From NCBI RefSeq assembly GCF_900107765.1, contig NZ_FNQY01000017.1:1-64000 (forward strand): a stretch of DNA of 64,000 nt. Direction: 5' to 3'. The position numbers and the translations under genes were made by a program. Each line of letters opens with the position of its first letter. Positions within the stretch are counted from its first letter, which is position 1. This DNA is from Arachidicoccus rhizosphaerae (GTDB lineage Bacteria; Bacteroidota; Bacteroidia; Chitinophagales; Chitinophagaceae). Positions 25,492 through 35,841 of this stretch are shown here, piece after piece. Below the pieces are notes generated by a model. That model was not told the DNA's origin. It searched no databases and saw only the letters and a program-made list of their open reading frames with translations.

Positions 25492-28400
25492 ATGGTTAAC
25501 AACACAAACAGCCACCATTGTTATAATGGTATCAGGCCCAGGATAGGTTTGCTGAAAATTCCACTTGTGGCGCTAATGTTTTTATTGATTGGACTGCAGG
25601 TGAGTGCAAAAGGATACGCGCAACAGGTGAATTTGCATCTGAAAAATGCGACTTTAAAAACAGCCTTTGAAAAAATCAAAGAACAGACGGGCTATTCTTT
25701 TTTATGGAAGCAGTCATTAATAAATAATATACCTAAAATTACCGTTGATGTGACAGGTGCCGATATCAATACGGCCCTTAAAGCCTGCCTGGCAGACATC
25801 GAATTGACCTATTCCATTAAAGGCAAGATGGTTTATATTAAAGAAAAGGCTCCTGCCGAAACCTTGGCATTGCAGACTCCGGCCCCCTTGCAACAGGAGA
25901 TACACGGAAAAGTAACGGATACAACAGGAAAGGCGATAGAAGGAGTTACCGTTAAAATCAAATCTGGCAATGCCGGGGTGTTTACGGATCAGAACGGGCA
26001 TTATTCCATCAGTGCAAAACCAGGTGATGAACTGGTATTCACCTATGTAGGTTATGAAATGCAGGAAGTAGTGGTCAGCTCCGCCACGGTGATTAATGTA
26101 GTTCTTAAGGAGCAGCAGTCCTCCCTTAACGACCTGGTCGTAGTGGGGTATGGAACGCAAAAACGTGTTAATTTAACAGGTTCTGTGGCTACGGTTGGTG
26201 GTGATCAGCTGACCAACAGACCTGTTACGAATTTAGCGTCGGCGTTGGCAGGAACGGCACCTGGTGTAAGAGTTACCCAGGGGAATGGTGACCCCGGAAA
26301 TGAGAGTGTATCTATTCAGATTAGGGGAGTAGGTTCATTTAATAATAGCTCTCCGCTGATCCTGGTGGACGGGGTAGTGGCAGATATGGTGCCCCTGAAT
26401 ACGGATGATATTGAAAGTATTTCTATTTTGAAAGATGCGGCATCGGCAGCTATTTACGGTTCAAGAGCAGCCAATGGTGTAATTTTAGTAACCACTAAAA
26501 AAGGCAAAAGGAATCAATCACCCAAAGTGAATTTTTCCGGACTGTATGCCAGTGAAAAGCCGGTGACAGATCTTAAGTTTATGTCCAACACGGCTGACTG
26601 GATGGAATTGCACAATATTGCGAAAGTCAATGCAAACCCAACATCTACTTCACCTGATTATGCCTATTCTACTATTGACGAGTGGCGTGCCGCAGATAAG
26701 GATCCTAACGGGATGTATACAAATCCCGTTACAGGACAGACCATTCCCAATTGGTTGGCTTATCCAAATACAGACTGGGCGCAGCTTTTATTTCAGCCGG
26801 ATAATTATCAGCGCTATGGCGTTTCCGTCTCCGGTGGTAGTAAAAATACCAGTTATTTAATGTCTCTGGGATATCAGAATAACCCCGGGACCTTATCTAA
26901 TACAGGATTGCAAAGGTATAATGTGCGTATTAACCTGGAATCCAAAATTGCGGATTTTATCACCTTTGGTACACAGACTTATGCCACAAAGGAATTTAAA
27001 GATCCGGGAAGTACCTCTATGACCTATCTATTGCAGGCTTTCCCTGGAATGACGCCAATATATAAAGGGTTATACGGAGCAAGCGAAGATCCGAATACGA
27101 CGCAAAAAGATAATCTGTTACAACAGGTAGCAGCCACCGGCGGACAAAATGATTATTCAAGGATTAACACATCCTGGTATGTCAATGCAGATGTATGGAA
27201 TGGTATTGTTGCCGAAGCCCGGTTTAATTATAGCCAATATATCAGGGAGGATGAGCACTATAGCAAAAACCTGCCTCGTTACAGTTTCAGGGAAAGTTTT
27301 GATACACCTAAAGAAAATATAGGCAATCTGGACCAGGCAACAACTTATCGTTATTCTTACAAGTCCACCAGTTATACAGCGGACCTTTTAATGCGGTATA
27401 ATCATAGTTTTGGCAAACATGATGTTGGCGGTCTATTGGGGTACGAGCAGTATTATGCTGAAAATAGCGGATTCAGTGCAACGATGAAAGGGCTGCTGGA
27501 TTGGAGCGTGACAGATATTACCTCTGGCGCTACCATGGAGTCTATTAGCGGATCTGCAAAAACAGAATATGCAATGTTGTCCTATTTTGGCAGATTGAAT
27601 TATGCTTATGATAATAAATATTTATTTGAAGCGAATTTCAGATCAGATGCATCTTCAAAATTTGCACCGGGGCATCGCACCGGTCTGTTCCCTTCCTTTT
27701 CCGCCGGATGGATTATTTCCAAAGAGCCCTTCTTTTACTCAAATGCGGTTAATTTTTTGAAATTAAGAGCTTCTTACGGAACCCTGGGCAATACGGTAAG
27801 TGGGAATTACGATTGGCAAACCTTGTATAAAGACGTAAATAATGTCTTCAACGAACAGGTTTCAAATGGGGTGATTCAGTCTACCATTCAGAACCTTGCA
27901 TTGTCCTGGGAAAAATTAACGACTTATAATCTGGGACTGGAAGCCAGATTTTTACAAAACAGATTGAGTTCTGAAGTAGATGTTTATTATAGAAAAACTT
28001 CCGATATCTTAACGGCTGCCATTATTTATCTGACCATGGGTAATATCAGTGCGCCAATGTCTAATACTGCTTCTCTGGGTAATAAGGGAGTAGAACTTAC
28101 CTTGGGATGGAATGATAAAGTGGGTGATTTTCATTATGGTGTAAGCGCCAATGTTAGTTACAATAACAACAAAGTAACCAGCTTTAAAGGCGCCTTAAAT
28201 TATCAGCAGGATCCTTCTACATCGGATATCTGGGGTAATCCGACCTGGCGTTATACAAACTTAGCAGATGTTTCAACCGGTAGTGATACCAGAAGAGTAG
28301 AAGGGCATATGATTGACGAGTGGTTTTTAAGAAAACCCTACCAAGGAAACGGAACTTATATGAATGCCGATGGTTCTGTAAATCCTAACGGGGGGCCAAA

Positions 28401-29133
28401 AGATGGGATGGTTCGTACAAAGGCTGATCTTGAATGGGTGAAGTCCATGATTGCAGCGGGTTATTCTTTTAATAATAATACGGTTGGTTCCGGTGCTGCA
28501 AATATCTGGTATGGCCAGTTACTCATGGCGGACGTGAATAATGATGGTAAGTATGGTAATGACGATGACAGAGAATTTACCGGAAAATCAAGCACTCCGA
28601 AATTTAATTTTGGCTTTAACATGAATGCCGCCTGGCGGGGATTTGATTTGAATGCCATCTGGGCCGGACGTCTGGGCTCCTATAGTTATATTAATGAAAG
28701 AGGTGCAAATGGCTCAATATTGTCCAATACCGGAGACGGGCTGCCTGCTGACGCGTGGACCAAATATTATTTTTATGATGCGGTAAAAGCAAATTCGGAT
28801 TATGATAATTATGATCCGGCTACGGACCCGGATGCAAATGTAAACGGGAAATATCCCAGATTACTTTCCTCTACTTCCATTATGACAACTAATACTTTTT
28901 ATTTATATAACACTTCTTATTTAAAATTAAAATCACTGCAAATTGGTTATACATTCCCCAAAAAATGGCTGGCCAGGACTAAAATCAGTGATTTGCGGGT
29001 ATTTGTTTCCGGGGAGAATCTGTTGACCATAAAGGATAAGAATTTTGAGGGAGTTGACCCCGAATTAGCGGGATCCCTGATTGTCTATCCTATAGCTCGC
29101 CTTTTCTCTGGTGGCGTTACACTTACCTTTTAA
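25492..29133 (+). CDS. susC: SusC-type TonB-dependent receptor with STN domain (module 1)
   Basis: Outer-membrane glycan importer of about 1,210 residues. After the signal peptide (LVALMFLLIGLQVSAKGYA) come an STN domain (VNLHLKNATLKTAFEKIKEQ), a carboxypeptidase-like regulatory domain (IHGKVTDTTGKAIEGVTVK), the TonB box area DLVVVGYGTQKR, the plug (IRGVGSFNNSSPLILVDGV) and the 22-stranded barrel, ending with the typical aromatic C-terminus (GGVTLTF). The STN domain shows it also signals through the neighbouring FecR/sigma pair. An in-frame TTG at 25480 is an alternative start; the ATG is favoured because the shared TAACCCAAA leader then lies 15 bases upstream, as in the second SusC gene. SusD follows immediately. 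Confidence 0.94.
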   Translation: MVNNTNSHHCYNGIRPRIGLLKIPLVALMFLLIGLQVSAKGYAQQVNLHLKNATLKTAFEKIKEQTGYSFLWKQSLINNIPKITVDVTGADINTALKACLADIELTYSIKGKMVYIKEKAPAETLALQTPAPLQQEIHGKVTDTTGKAIEGVTVKIKSGNAGVFTDQNGHYSISAKPGDELVFTYVGYEMQEVVVSSATVINVVLKEQQSSLNDLVVVGYGTQKRVNLTGSVATVGGDQLTNRPVTNLASALAGTAPGVRVTQGNGDPGNESVSIQIRGVGSFNNSSPLILVDGVVADMVPLNTDDIESISILKDAASAAIYGSRAANGVILVTTKKGKRNQSPKVNFSGLYASEKPVTDLKFMSNTADWMELHNIAKVNANPTSTSPDYAYSTIDEWRAADKDPNGMYTNPVTGQTIPNWLAYPNTDWAQLLFQPDNYQRYGVSVSGGSKNTSYLMSLGYQNNPGTLSNTGLQRYNVRINLESKIADFITFGTQTYATKEFKDPGSTSMTYLLQAFPGMTPIYKGLYGASEDPNTTQKDNLLQQVAATGGQNDYSRINTSWYVNADVWNGIVAEARFNYSQYIREDEHYSKNLPRYSFRESFDTPKENIGNLDQATTYRYSYKSTSYTADLLMRYNHSFGKHDVGGLLGYEQYYAENSGFSATMKGLLDWSVTDITSGATMESISGSAKTEYAMLSYFGRLNYAYDNKYLFEANFRSDASSKFAPGHRTGLFPSFSAGWIISKEPFFYSNAVNFLKLRASYGTLGNTVSGNYDWQTLYKDVNNVFNEQVSNGVIQSTIQNLALSWEKLTTYNLGLEARFLQNRLSSEVDVYYRKTSDILTAAIIYLTMGNISAPMSNTASLGNKGVELTLGWNDKVGDFHYGVSANVSYNNNKVTSFKGALNYQQDPSTSDIWGNPTWRYTNLADVSTGSDTRRVEGHMIDEWFLRKPYQGNGTYMNADGSVNPNGGPKDGMVRTKADLEWVKSMIAAGYSFNNNTVGSGAANIWYGQLLMADVNNDGKYGNDDDREFTGKSSTPKFNFGFNMNAAWRGFDLNAIWAGRLGSYSYINERGANGSILSNTGDGLPADAWTKYYFYDAVKANSDYDNYDPATDPDANVNGKYPRLLSSTSIMTTNTFYLYNTSYLKLKSLQIGYTFPKKWLARTKISDLRVFVSGENLLTIKDKNFEGVDPELAGSLIVYPIARLFSGGVTLTF

Positions 29134-29151
29134 ATGATTAAAATAAAAGAC

Positions 29152-31059
29152 ATGAAAAATATTATAAATAGCATTTGCAGACTATGGGTATTAGTGGCTG
29201 GTGTCCTTATCCTTTCTACTTCTTGTAATAAATTATTGGATACGGTGCCAACCAATGAAATTTCTTCAGGAACAATGTGGACGACGGAAAGTCTCGTCGA
29301 TCAAGGTGTCATTGGTGTTTATTATTCTTTGCAGCACCCCGTTCAAAGTAACGGCCTTATTGGGACGAGTACCAATATTGGATATTATGGTTATGAAGCC
29401 TTTGGTATGACGGGCCAGGGAGAATACGGGCTCAATAATTTGTTTACCAGTGCGGTAAACCCCAGTAATTCATATTTCTCATTTCAATGGAAATGGTTTT
29501 ATGATGGGATCCACCGTGCAAATGATGCAATTGCCCATATCCCGGATGCTCCCATGGATGCGGATAAAAAAAGCAGATTAGTCGCAGAATGTAAAGTGTT
29601 GCGTGCATTTTTTTATATGCGGTTAAATGAGTTATATGGTAAAAACGGTCTGGGCGTTCCCCTTTATACGACACCCATTAATCCGGATGAAGCAAATAAG
29701 CCGCAAAGTAGTGAGAGCGATGTGTGGAATTTGGTCATTCAGGATTTAACCGATGCCATAGATGAACCGAATTTACCCGATAACCAGATCGGGGGCGAAG
29801 GCAGGGTCAGTAAAGGGGCCGCTTACGCATTCAGAGGCCGGGCTTACCTATTGACTAAACAATGGGATAAAGCAGCTGCGGATTTTGCCGAAGTGGGTGA
29901 AATGGGATATAGCCTGTTCCCGGATTATAGAAAACTGTTTAAAAAAGAAAATGAACGCTGTCAGGAGATGATTTTAAGCGTTCAATATATTGAGGATCCT
30001 ACCGGATACGGTACGGCGATTCAGAAATATTGCGCTGCCTTCCAGCAAGGGGCGCAGGATAGCCGGGGCTGTTGGACAGATCTGCAAGTAACCCCTGCAC
30101 TCGTTAATTTATACGAAGAAGTACTGGATGATAATACGGTGAAACCATTTAAATGGGAGGATTATCTGCCCAATTGGGATAAAGTGAGCGCCGATGGTAC
30201 GGCCAACAGGAAAGTGTTTTTTATCAGGGATGAAAAGGTAAATGACGAAGAAATTCACCCCACCATTACGACCGCAATCAATTCGGAATTAAATAAGTTA
30301 TCCGCGACAGCCAAGGCATTATATCTGCCCGAAGGTAATGAAGCGCGTATAAAGGAAGCATATGCGCATCGTGATCCCAGACTAGCCTTTAATGTTGTTA
30401 CTCCTTATGCAAACTTTGAAGGCGTGAATAGTAATTCAACAGCAGAAGGTATGTATACCTATCGGTTTCCCGTTACCGGTAAATATTATGTTGATCAGTC
30501 AGGGGCGGAGCCGAATCTGAATAAAAATCTGCCAAGTACTTATTATACCTCAGGATGCTGTAATGCTCAGGCGGAATTTAAGTACATACACCGGAAATTT
30601 ATCGGAGAAGGGCTGGAATATATGAGAAGGGAACAGAATCCCGTAGACGAGCCCATTATTCGCTATGCGGATGTATTACTGATGTGGGCAGAGGCGCTGG
30701 TAGAAAAAAATGATCTCAAAGGCGCGATGGAAAAGGTTAAAGAAGTTAGGGACCGGGTGGGCATAGCTACGATAGCTTCCTCTTTTGCAGATCAGAATAC
30801 AGCCAGAAATTATGTCCGGGATGAACGACGCCGTGAATTAGTTGGTGAGGGGGTTAACTTCTTTGATGAAATGCGTTGGGAGACATTAAAAGATACGAAG
30901 TTCTCTGAGAAGTTCTCCCAAAACACCTGGGGAGGAACAGAAAGTACAGGAGGTACTACCTATGAGTGGATTGGTGACCAGTGGTATACCTGGCCGGTTC
31001 CCAAAGCAGAAATTGAGTTGAATAAAAACCTGACGCCTACACCAGGCTGGATATATTAG
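29152..31059 (+). CDS. susD: SusD-type glycan-binding lipoprotein (module 1)
   Basis: Outer-membrane lipoprotein that caps the SusC barrel and binds the glycan. It has a signal peptide with lipobox LSTSC, followed by the usual LLDTVPTNEIS-like start of mature SusD proteins. Helical TPR-type segments (KSRLVAECKVLRAFFYMRL, KGAAYAFRGRAYLLTKQWDKAAADF) and the C-terminal domain (RYADVLLMWAEALVEKNDL, RDERRRELVGEGVNFFDEMRW) are clear. An ATG at 29134, directly touching the SusC stop, is in frame; the later ATG gives a better lipoprotein signal. At about 640 residues it is larger than average because of loops in the second half. Substrate is unknown. Confidence 0.93.
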   Translation: MKNIINSICRLWVLVAGVLILSTSCNKLLDTVPTNEISSGTMWTTESLVDQGVIGVYYSLQHPVQSNGLIGTSTNIGYYGYEAFGMTGQGEYGLNNLFTSAVNPSNSYFSFQWKWFYDGIHRANDAIAHIPDAPMDADKKSRLVAECKVLRAFFYMRLNELYGKNGLGVPLYTTPINPDEANKPQSSESDVWNLVIQDLTDAIDEPNLPDNQIGGEGRVSKGAAYAFRGRAYLLTKQWDKAAADFAEVGEMGYSLFPDYRKLFKKENERCQEMILSVQYIEDPTGYGTAIQKYCAAFQQGAQDSRGCWTDLQVTPALVNLYEEVLDDNTVKPFKWEDYLPNWDKVSADGTANRKVFFIRDEKVNDEEIHPTITTAINSELNKLSATAKALYLPEGNEARIKEAYAHRDPRLAFNVVTPYANFEGVNSNSTAEGMYTYRFPVTGKYYVDQSGAEPNLNKNLPSTYYTSGCCNAQAEFKYIHRKFIGEGLEYMRREQNPVDEPIIRYADVLLMWAEALVEKNDLKGAMEKVKEVRDRVGIATIASSFADQNTARNYVRDERRRELVGEGVNFFDEMRWETLKDTKFSEKFSQNTWGGTESTGGTTYEWIGDQWYTWPVPKAEIELNKNLTPTPGWIY

Positions 31060-31074
31060 GATAAATAGTGGTGG

Positions 31075-31119
31075 AAAGGGTTACCGGAGGTTTATTATAA
31101 AAATCTTCTGTAACCCTTT
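31075..31119 (+). terminator. Hairpin after susD of module 1
   Basis: AAAGGGTTAC and GTAACCCTTT form a perfect 10-bp outer stem, and inner bases extend it with few mismatches. No T-run follows, so it may be a processing or attenuation hairpin rather than a full stop between susD and the GH20 gene. Confidence 0.6.
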
Positions 31120-31425
31120 ACATTTAAATGGAAATCCAAAGTATGCAGTCTGCTGTCTTCCGTCCTCTCGCGGTGGGGTATCAAATATCCATTGTTGTAT
31201 TTTCTTATTTTCAGAAATGTTTCAGAAATATAATCCCGGTCCTGACTTTTTTAAATGCGGTTTACGGGGATCTTTTAAAGAGCGCAAACGGTTGCATTCT
31301 AATTGGATGACGGTAAAGTGCTAAAACTGAAATCTATTTTCTATTTTTAAGGGACCTATTTACATCCGAGCCTGCTAGATTTAAATTGATTTCTTTTAAT
31401 TAATGTATTATTGAACTTTTTATTT
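31120..31425. other. Non-coding interval before the GH20 gene
   Basis: About 300 bases with no supportable gene. A frame of 60 codons at 31128-31310 has no recognisable feature. No clear -7 box was seen; the GH20-GH3 pair must either have its own promoter here or depend on read-through. Confidence 0.4.
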
Positions 31426-33198
31426 ATGAAATTTTCTTTAAATCGGTTATCATTTTATCTGTCCTGTATTGCTGCGGGAAGCGTTTTATTAATAGCCAAT
31501 CCTTCTTTGGCGGGACCCTTAGATTCAGGACATGCGAATTATGTGCATGCTGAAAACTTTTCCACAGATAAATTCTTCAGGGATACAATGCCGGCTATTA
31601 TTCCACTGCCCAATCATTATGAATTACCGGAAAAATTTGCCGGTAAATATTTTGTCTTTAAAAAGAGTACTCCGATTGTTCTGGATCAAAAAGCCGGTGT
31701 GGTCATAGATGCTGATGTGCGTCGTCAGTGGCAGGCTTTAATAAAAAAGAATATATCTGTATTACTGGGACTTGATGTGGATCTTCCTTTTGCAGGTGTT
31801 TCGGATAAAAATAGCGCAAAGCAAGCGGGCAGGATTGTTATGCGTTATCTGGAAAATTCCGGCACCCGGAATGGCGAAAAGCATAATGGGAATAAAGGCC
31901 ATTACCAGTTGCAGATATTGCCGGATCAGGTGGTAATTACAGCAGGTGACGCTACCGGTTTTTTCTATGGACTAATCAGCCTGATGCAACTAGGAGGGCA
32001 TTACGCTGTCAATTCCGGGTCAAAAAATGATTTGCGGATTGCCTGCTGGCAGATAACAGACCAGCCTAACTATCAGTGGCGGGGGCTTATGCTGGATGAA
32101 TCCAGACATTTTTTCGGTAAGTCTGAGGTCGAAAAACTGCTTACCTGGATGGCTTATTATAAACTCAATAAGTTTCACTGGCATTTAACTGATGAGCCGG
32201 CCTGGCGTTTTGAAGTCCCGGGCTATCCAATGCTGACCCGTATAGGTGCCGTGGGCAATAAGACGGATTCGACAGCCGCGGCCAGGTATTATAATGATGA
32301 GGAAATTAAGGAAGTGGTTAGCTATGCGAAGGTACTTGGCATAGAAGTTATTCCTGAGATTGATATGCCGGGTCACGCAACGGCAGCCAATAGAGCTTAT
32401 CCTGAGAATAGCGGAGGAGGAACCGGTAAATTTGCCAATTTTACTTTTAATCCGGGCAGAGATAGTACGTACAGTTTTTTGACACATATTCTGCGGGAAG
32501 CCCGTCAGATTTTTGGAGCCGATCTGGTGCATCTGGGCGGGGATGAAGTGTCTTTTGGTAACGGCAGCTGGGGGGAGTTACCCGCCGTAAGACAATTAAT
32601 GGACCACCATCAGCTAAAGGATAATAAAGCTGTCGAAGCATATTTTTTGAGACGTATGGCCGATTCTGCCTTGACATTCAACCGGAAAATAGCCACCTGG
32701 GATGAAGGCGCGGACGCCGGACTGAATCCCAAAAACACGATTATCTTCTGGTGGCGTCATGATAAGTTGGATGCCCTTAAAAAAGCTGTTCAGGGAGGCT
32801 ATGACGTGGTGATGTGCCCAAGAATACCGCTTTATTTTGATTTCGTTCAGGACAGCAGTCACCTGGTGGGTAGAAAATGGAGCGGAGCCTACGCCTCTTT
32901 AGAACAGGTGTTTGATTTTTATCCTCCCGCCTATACCGGACACATGGATAATATTGGCAGTGTGCTGGGACTCCAGGCGAATCTTTGGACAGAAACAGTC
33001 CAAACCACCAACAGGTTGGATTTTATGCTGTTTCCCAGGATGGCAGCGCTCGCTGCCGCAGGATGGACGAAACCGCCGGTCAGAAATTTTTCACATTTTG
33101 AAAAGGTGTTAAAATCTGATCTTAAATTATACCAGAAGGCGGGTTTGTATTATTATAATCCATTTGCGCCGGCGCTGACGCCTGAACCTACAAAGTAA
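31426..33198 (+). CDS. GH20 beta-N-acetylhexosaminidase
   Basis: Secreted exo-enzyme of 590 residues that removes terminal beta-linked GlcNAc or GalNAc from chitin fragments, N-glycans or glycoproteins. It has a signal peptide (ending NPSLA), an N-terminal GH20b domain and the catalytic barrel. The GH20 acid pair is HLGGDEV with Asp373-Glu374; also typical are RGLMLDESRHFF, KFHWHLTDEPAWR and EIDMPGHATA, with the Trp-rich ends ATWDEGAD and LQANLWTE. The ATG is preferred over an in-frame TTG 15 bases upstream. It probably forms a transcript with the GH3 gene 45 bases on. Confidence 0.95.
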   Translation: MKFSLNRLSFYLSCIAAGSVLLIANPSLAGPLDSGHANYVHAENFSTDKFFRDTMPAIIPLPNHYELPEKFAGKYFVFKKSTPIVLDQKAGVVIDADVRRQWQALIKKNISVLLGLDVDLPFAGVSDKNSAKQAGRIVMRYLENSGTRNGEKHNGNKGHYQLQILPDQVVITAGDATGFFYGLISLMQLGGHYAVNSGSKNDLRIACWQITDQPNYQWRGLMLDESRHFFGKSEVEKLLTWMAYYKLNKFHWHLTDEPAWRFEVPGYPMLTRIGAVGNKTDSTAAARYYNDEEIKEVVSYAKVLGIEVIPEIDMPGHATAANRAYPENSGGGTGKFANFTFNPGRDSTYSFLTHILREARQIFGADLVHLGGDEVSFGNGSWGELPAVRQLMDHHQLKDNKAVEAYFLRRMADSALTFNRKIATWDEGADAGLNPKNTIIFWWRHDKLDALKKAVQGGYDVVMCPRIPLYFDFVQDSSHLVGRKWSGAYASLEQVFDFYPPAYTGHMDNIGSVLGLQANLWTETVQTTNRLDFMLFPRMAALAAAGWTKPPVRNFSHFEKVLKSDLKLYQKAGLYYYNPFAPALTPEPTK

Positions 33199-33243
33199 TA
33201 TTACTTGCATTGCTCTTAAAGAAAATAACAGAAATTATAAAAG

Positions 33244-35718
33244 ATGTGTTTAAATAAAATGATGAAAAAGTCAACAAGAACCGGTGGCAATAAAGCAAAC
33301 GCGCAGCCAGCTATACGCTGGAGAAACGAACTCAAGGCGCTGGGCATTTTTGCTGCGCTGCTGGCCACGGCCGGTAGCAGCGAGGGACAGGTCTTTACCC
33401 CCAAAAAAGAAATTTACCATAAGGGTTGGAATGATTTAAATAAAAACGGTAAAAAGGATATTTATGAGGATCCGAAGCAAAGTGTGGAAGCCAGGGTACG
33501 CGATCTGATTTCCAGAATGAATCTGGACGAGAAGACCTGTCAGCTGGCCACTTTGTATGGATATCACCGTATCTTAAAAGATTCTTTACCGACCAGAGAA
33601 TGGAAAAATGCCATCTGGAAAGATGGTATTGCCAATATCGATGAAGAATTTAACGGCTTTATTCAATGGGGACATCTTGATAAAGGACCCCTGGCAACGG
33701 ATATATTACACCATATCTGGGGTATGAACGAGGTGCAGCGATTTTTTATTGAACAGACAAGGCTGGGTATTCCCGCGGATTTTACCAATGAAGGGATTCG
33801 GGGGGTTGAGGCGCATACCGCGACCGGCTTCCCCACGGCTCTTAATATGGGGATGACCTGGGATAAAGAATTAGTCGGACAGATGGGGACTATTGAAGGG
33901 ATGGAAGCAAAGGCGCTCGGATATAGTAACGTATATGCACCTATAATGGATGTAGCCCGTGATCAGCGCTGGGGAAGACTCGAAGAATCCTACGGAGAAT
34001 CACCCTATCTGGTGGCTCAGATGGGGATCCGGATGGCCCGTGGCATGCAGGGGCAAGGCATTGCTGCCACTTTAAAACATTTTGCCGTTTATAGTAATAA
34101 TAACGGCGCCAGAGAAGGATTAGCCAGAACGGATCCGCAGATTCCGGAAAGGGAAATGCGGGACTTACTGCTCTATCCTTTCAGGCATGTGCTGGACAGC
34201 GTGGAAGTCATGGGGGTTATGTGCTCCTATAATGATTACGACGGCGTCCCGATTACCGGAAGCCGGTACTGGCTGACAGATGTGCTGCGTGATAAATTCA
34301 AATTCAAGGGGTATGTGGTCAGTGATAGCGATGCCATGGAATATTTATTTTCCAAGCATCATGTGGCTAAGGATTTTAAGGAAGCGGTTTACCAGGCGCT
34401 GATGGCGGGTATGAATGTCAGAACTACTTTTGCTCCACCGGATAATATGATCAAGGCCGCCAGAGAACTGGCCCTGGAAGGACGTTTGCCGGATTCTGTT
34501 TTAAATAGCCGGGTGGCAGATGTGCTGCGTGTGAAATTTAAATTAGGATTATTTGATCATCCTTACGTAGAAAACCCCGACCACAGTAAAGCAATCGTCA
34601 ACAGTGCGGATCATCAGGCGGTGGCCCTTAGGGCCTCCAGAGAAAGTATTGTACTGTTGAAAAATAAGGATCAGCTATTGCCTTTGAGTAAAACACTCCG
34701 GAAAGTGGCCTTGATCGGTCCGAATATACTGGATAACGATTACGCCCACACACATTACGGTCCTTTAATGTCTCCAAGCGTAAATATATTAGAAGGAGTG
34801 CGTCAGAAGCTGGGTGCTGCCAGGGTGCTCTATGCAAAGGGGTGTGATCTGGTGGATAAGAACTGGCCCGAAAGCCAGATTCTTCCCGAGGCGCCCGATC
34901 CGGCCGCCAGAAAAATGATGGATAGTGCCGTAGCTGTTGCCAGGCAGGCAGATGTCGCCATTGTTGCGCTGGGAGGTAATACAAGAACAGCAGGAGAAAA
35001 TAAAAGCAGTACGGATTTAAACCTGCCAGGATTCCAACAGCAGTTGATTCGGGAAATTTATGCGACCGGAACACCGGTAGTCGTTGTATTAATCGGAACA
35101 CAGCCCATGACCATTAACTGGATTAATAAATATGTCAAGGGGATTATTTATGCAGGATATCCTGGCGTTCAGGGTGGGACAGCTATAGCAGATGTTTTGT
35201 TCGGAGATTACAATCCCGGAGGTAAACTAACCCTGACCTTTCCTAAATCTGTCGGACAGCTGCCCCTTCATTTTCCGTCCAAGCCAAATGCACAGAGTGA
35301 TGAGGGAGAAGGCGCAAAAATTAAAGGACTGCTCTTTGCTTTCGGGCATGGGTTAAGTTATACCAGTTTTAATTATACGAATCTGAGGGTAACACCTGGC
35401 AAAATAAAAACGGATGGCACGACTACCGTCTATGTAGATGTCACCAACACCGGTAGCAGGGAAGGAGATGATGTAGTGCAACTTTATACCCGGGACCTGC
35501 TCAGTTCCGTAACTACCTTCGAAAAGAATCTGCGCGGTTTTGAAAGAGTACATCTAAAACCAAAAGAGACAAAGACGGTGCAATTTAAAATAGTACCCGA
35601 CGATCTGATGTTATGGAACCGGAAGATGGAGCATGTAGTAGAACCGGGAGCTTTTAAAATTATGATCTGCCATAGCTCAACAGATATTGTCCTGACCGGA
35701 CAACTGGAAGTGGAATAA
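33244..35718 (+). CDS. GH3 beta-glycosidase
   Basis: Exo-beta-glycosidase of 824 residues, by family a beta-glucosidase or beta-xylosidase. Both GH3 domains and the C-terminal fibronectin-III-like domain (GREGDDVVQLYTRD) are present. The nucleophile is the first Asp of GYVVSDSDAM (Asp361 from this start). The N-terminus has KGWNDLNKNGKKDIYEDP, an EF-hand-like Asp-x-Asn-x-Asn-Gly loop common in Bacteroidota GH3 enzymes. The start is uncertain: an internal ATG gives MMKKSTRTGG, and a hydrophobic stretch near residue 32-45 is the signal sequence. It is the last gene of module 1 and ends before a strong convergent terminator. Confidence 0.92.
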   Translation: MCLNKMMKKSTRTGGNKANAQPAIRWRNELKALGIFAALLATAGSSEGQVFTPKKEIYHKGWNDLNKNGKKDIYEDPKQSVEARVRDLISRMNLDEKTCQLATLYGYHRILKDSLPTREWKNAIWKDGIANIDEEFNGFIQWGHLDKGPLATDILHHIWGMNEVQRFFIEQTRLGIPADFTNEGIRGVEAHTATGFPTALNMGMTWDKELVGQMGTIEGMEAKALGYSNVYAPIMDVARDQRWGRLEESYGESPYLVAQMGIRMARGMQGQGIAATLKHFAVYSNNNGAREGLARTDPQIPEREMRDLLLYPFRHVLDSVEVMGVMCSYNDYDGVPITGSRYWLTDVLRDKFKFKGYVVSDSDAMEYLFSKHHVAKDFKEAVYQALMAGMNVRTTFAPPDNMIKAARELALEGRLPDSVLNSRVADVLRVKFKLGLFDHPYVENPDHSKAIVNSADHQAVALRASRESIVLLKNKDQLLPLSKTLRKVALIGPNILDNDYAHTHYGPLMSPSVNILEGVRQKLGAARVLYAKGCDLVDKNWPESQILPEAPDPAARKMMDSAVAVARQADVAIVALGGNTRTAGENKSSTDLNLPGFQQQLIREIYATGTPVVVVLIGTQPMTINWINKYVKGIIYAGYPGVQGGTAIADVLFGDYNPGGKLTLTFPKSVGQLPLHFPSKPNAQSDEGEGAKIKGLLFAFGHGLSYTSFNYTNLRVTPGKIKTDGTTTVYVDVTNTGSREGDDVVQLYTRDLLSSVTTFEKNLRGFERVHLKPKETKTVQFKIVPDDLMLWNRKMEHVVEPGAFKIMICHSSTDIVLTGQLEVE

Positions 35719-35740
35719 AATCTTTTCTACATAGATGCTG

Positions 35741-35793
35741 AAAAAAAAGTCCAATTGAAAGGTATTTGTTTATCTTTTCAACTGGACTTTTTT
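35741..35793. terminator. Bidirectional terminator between GH3 and lacI-type gene
   Basis: A long stem (AAAAAAGTCCA, a mismatch, TTGAAA, with complement TTTCAA and TGGACTTTTTT) lies between two converging genes. Runs of A and T at the ends suit both directions. Confidence 0.85.
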
Positions 35794-35841
35794 AATGGCG
35801 GAAGTGAACGGTTGCTACTTCCATTCATTTTTTACTTTCCG

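Noticed and set aside
31128-31310. Open frame of 60 codons between susD and GH20
   Set aside because: No similarity or start-site support; likely chance.
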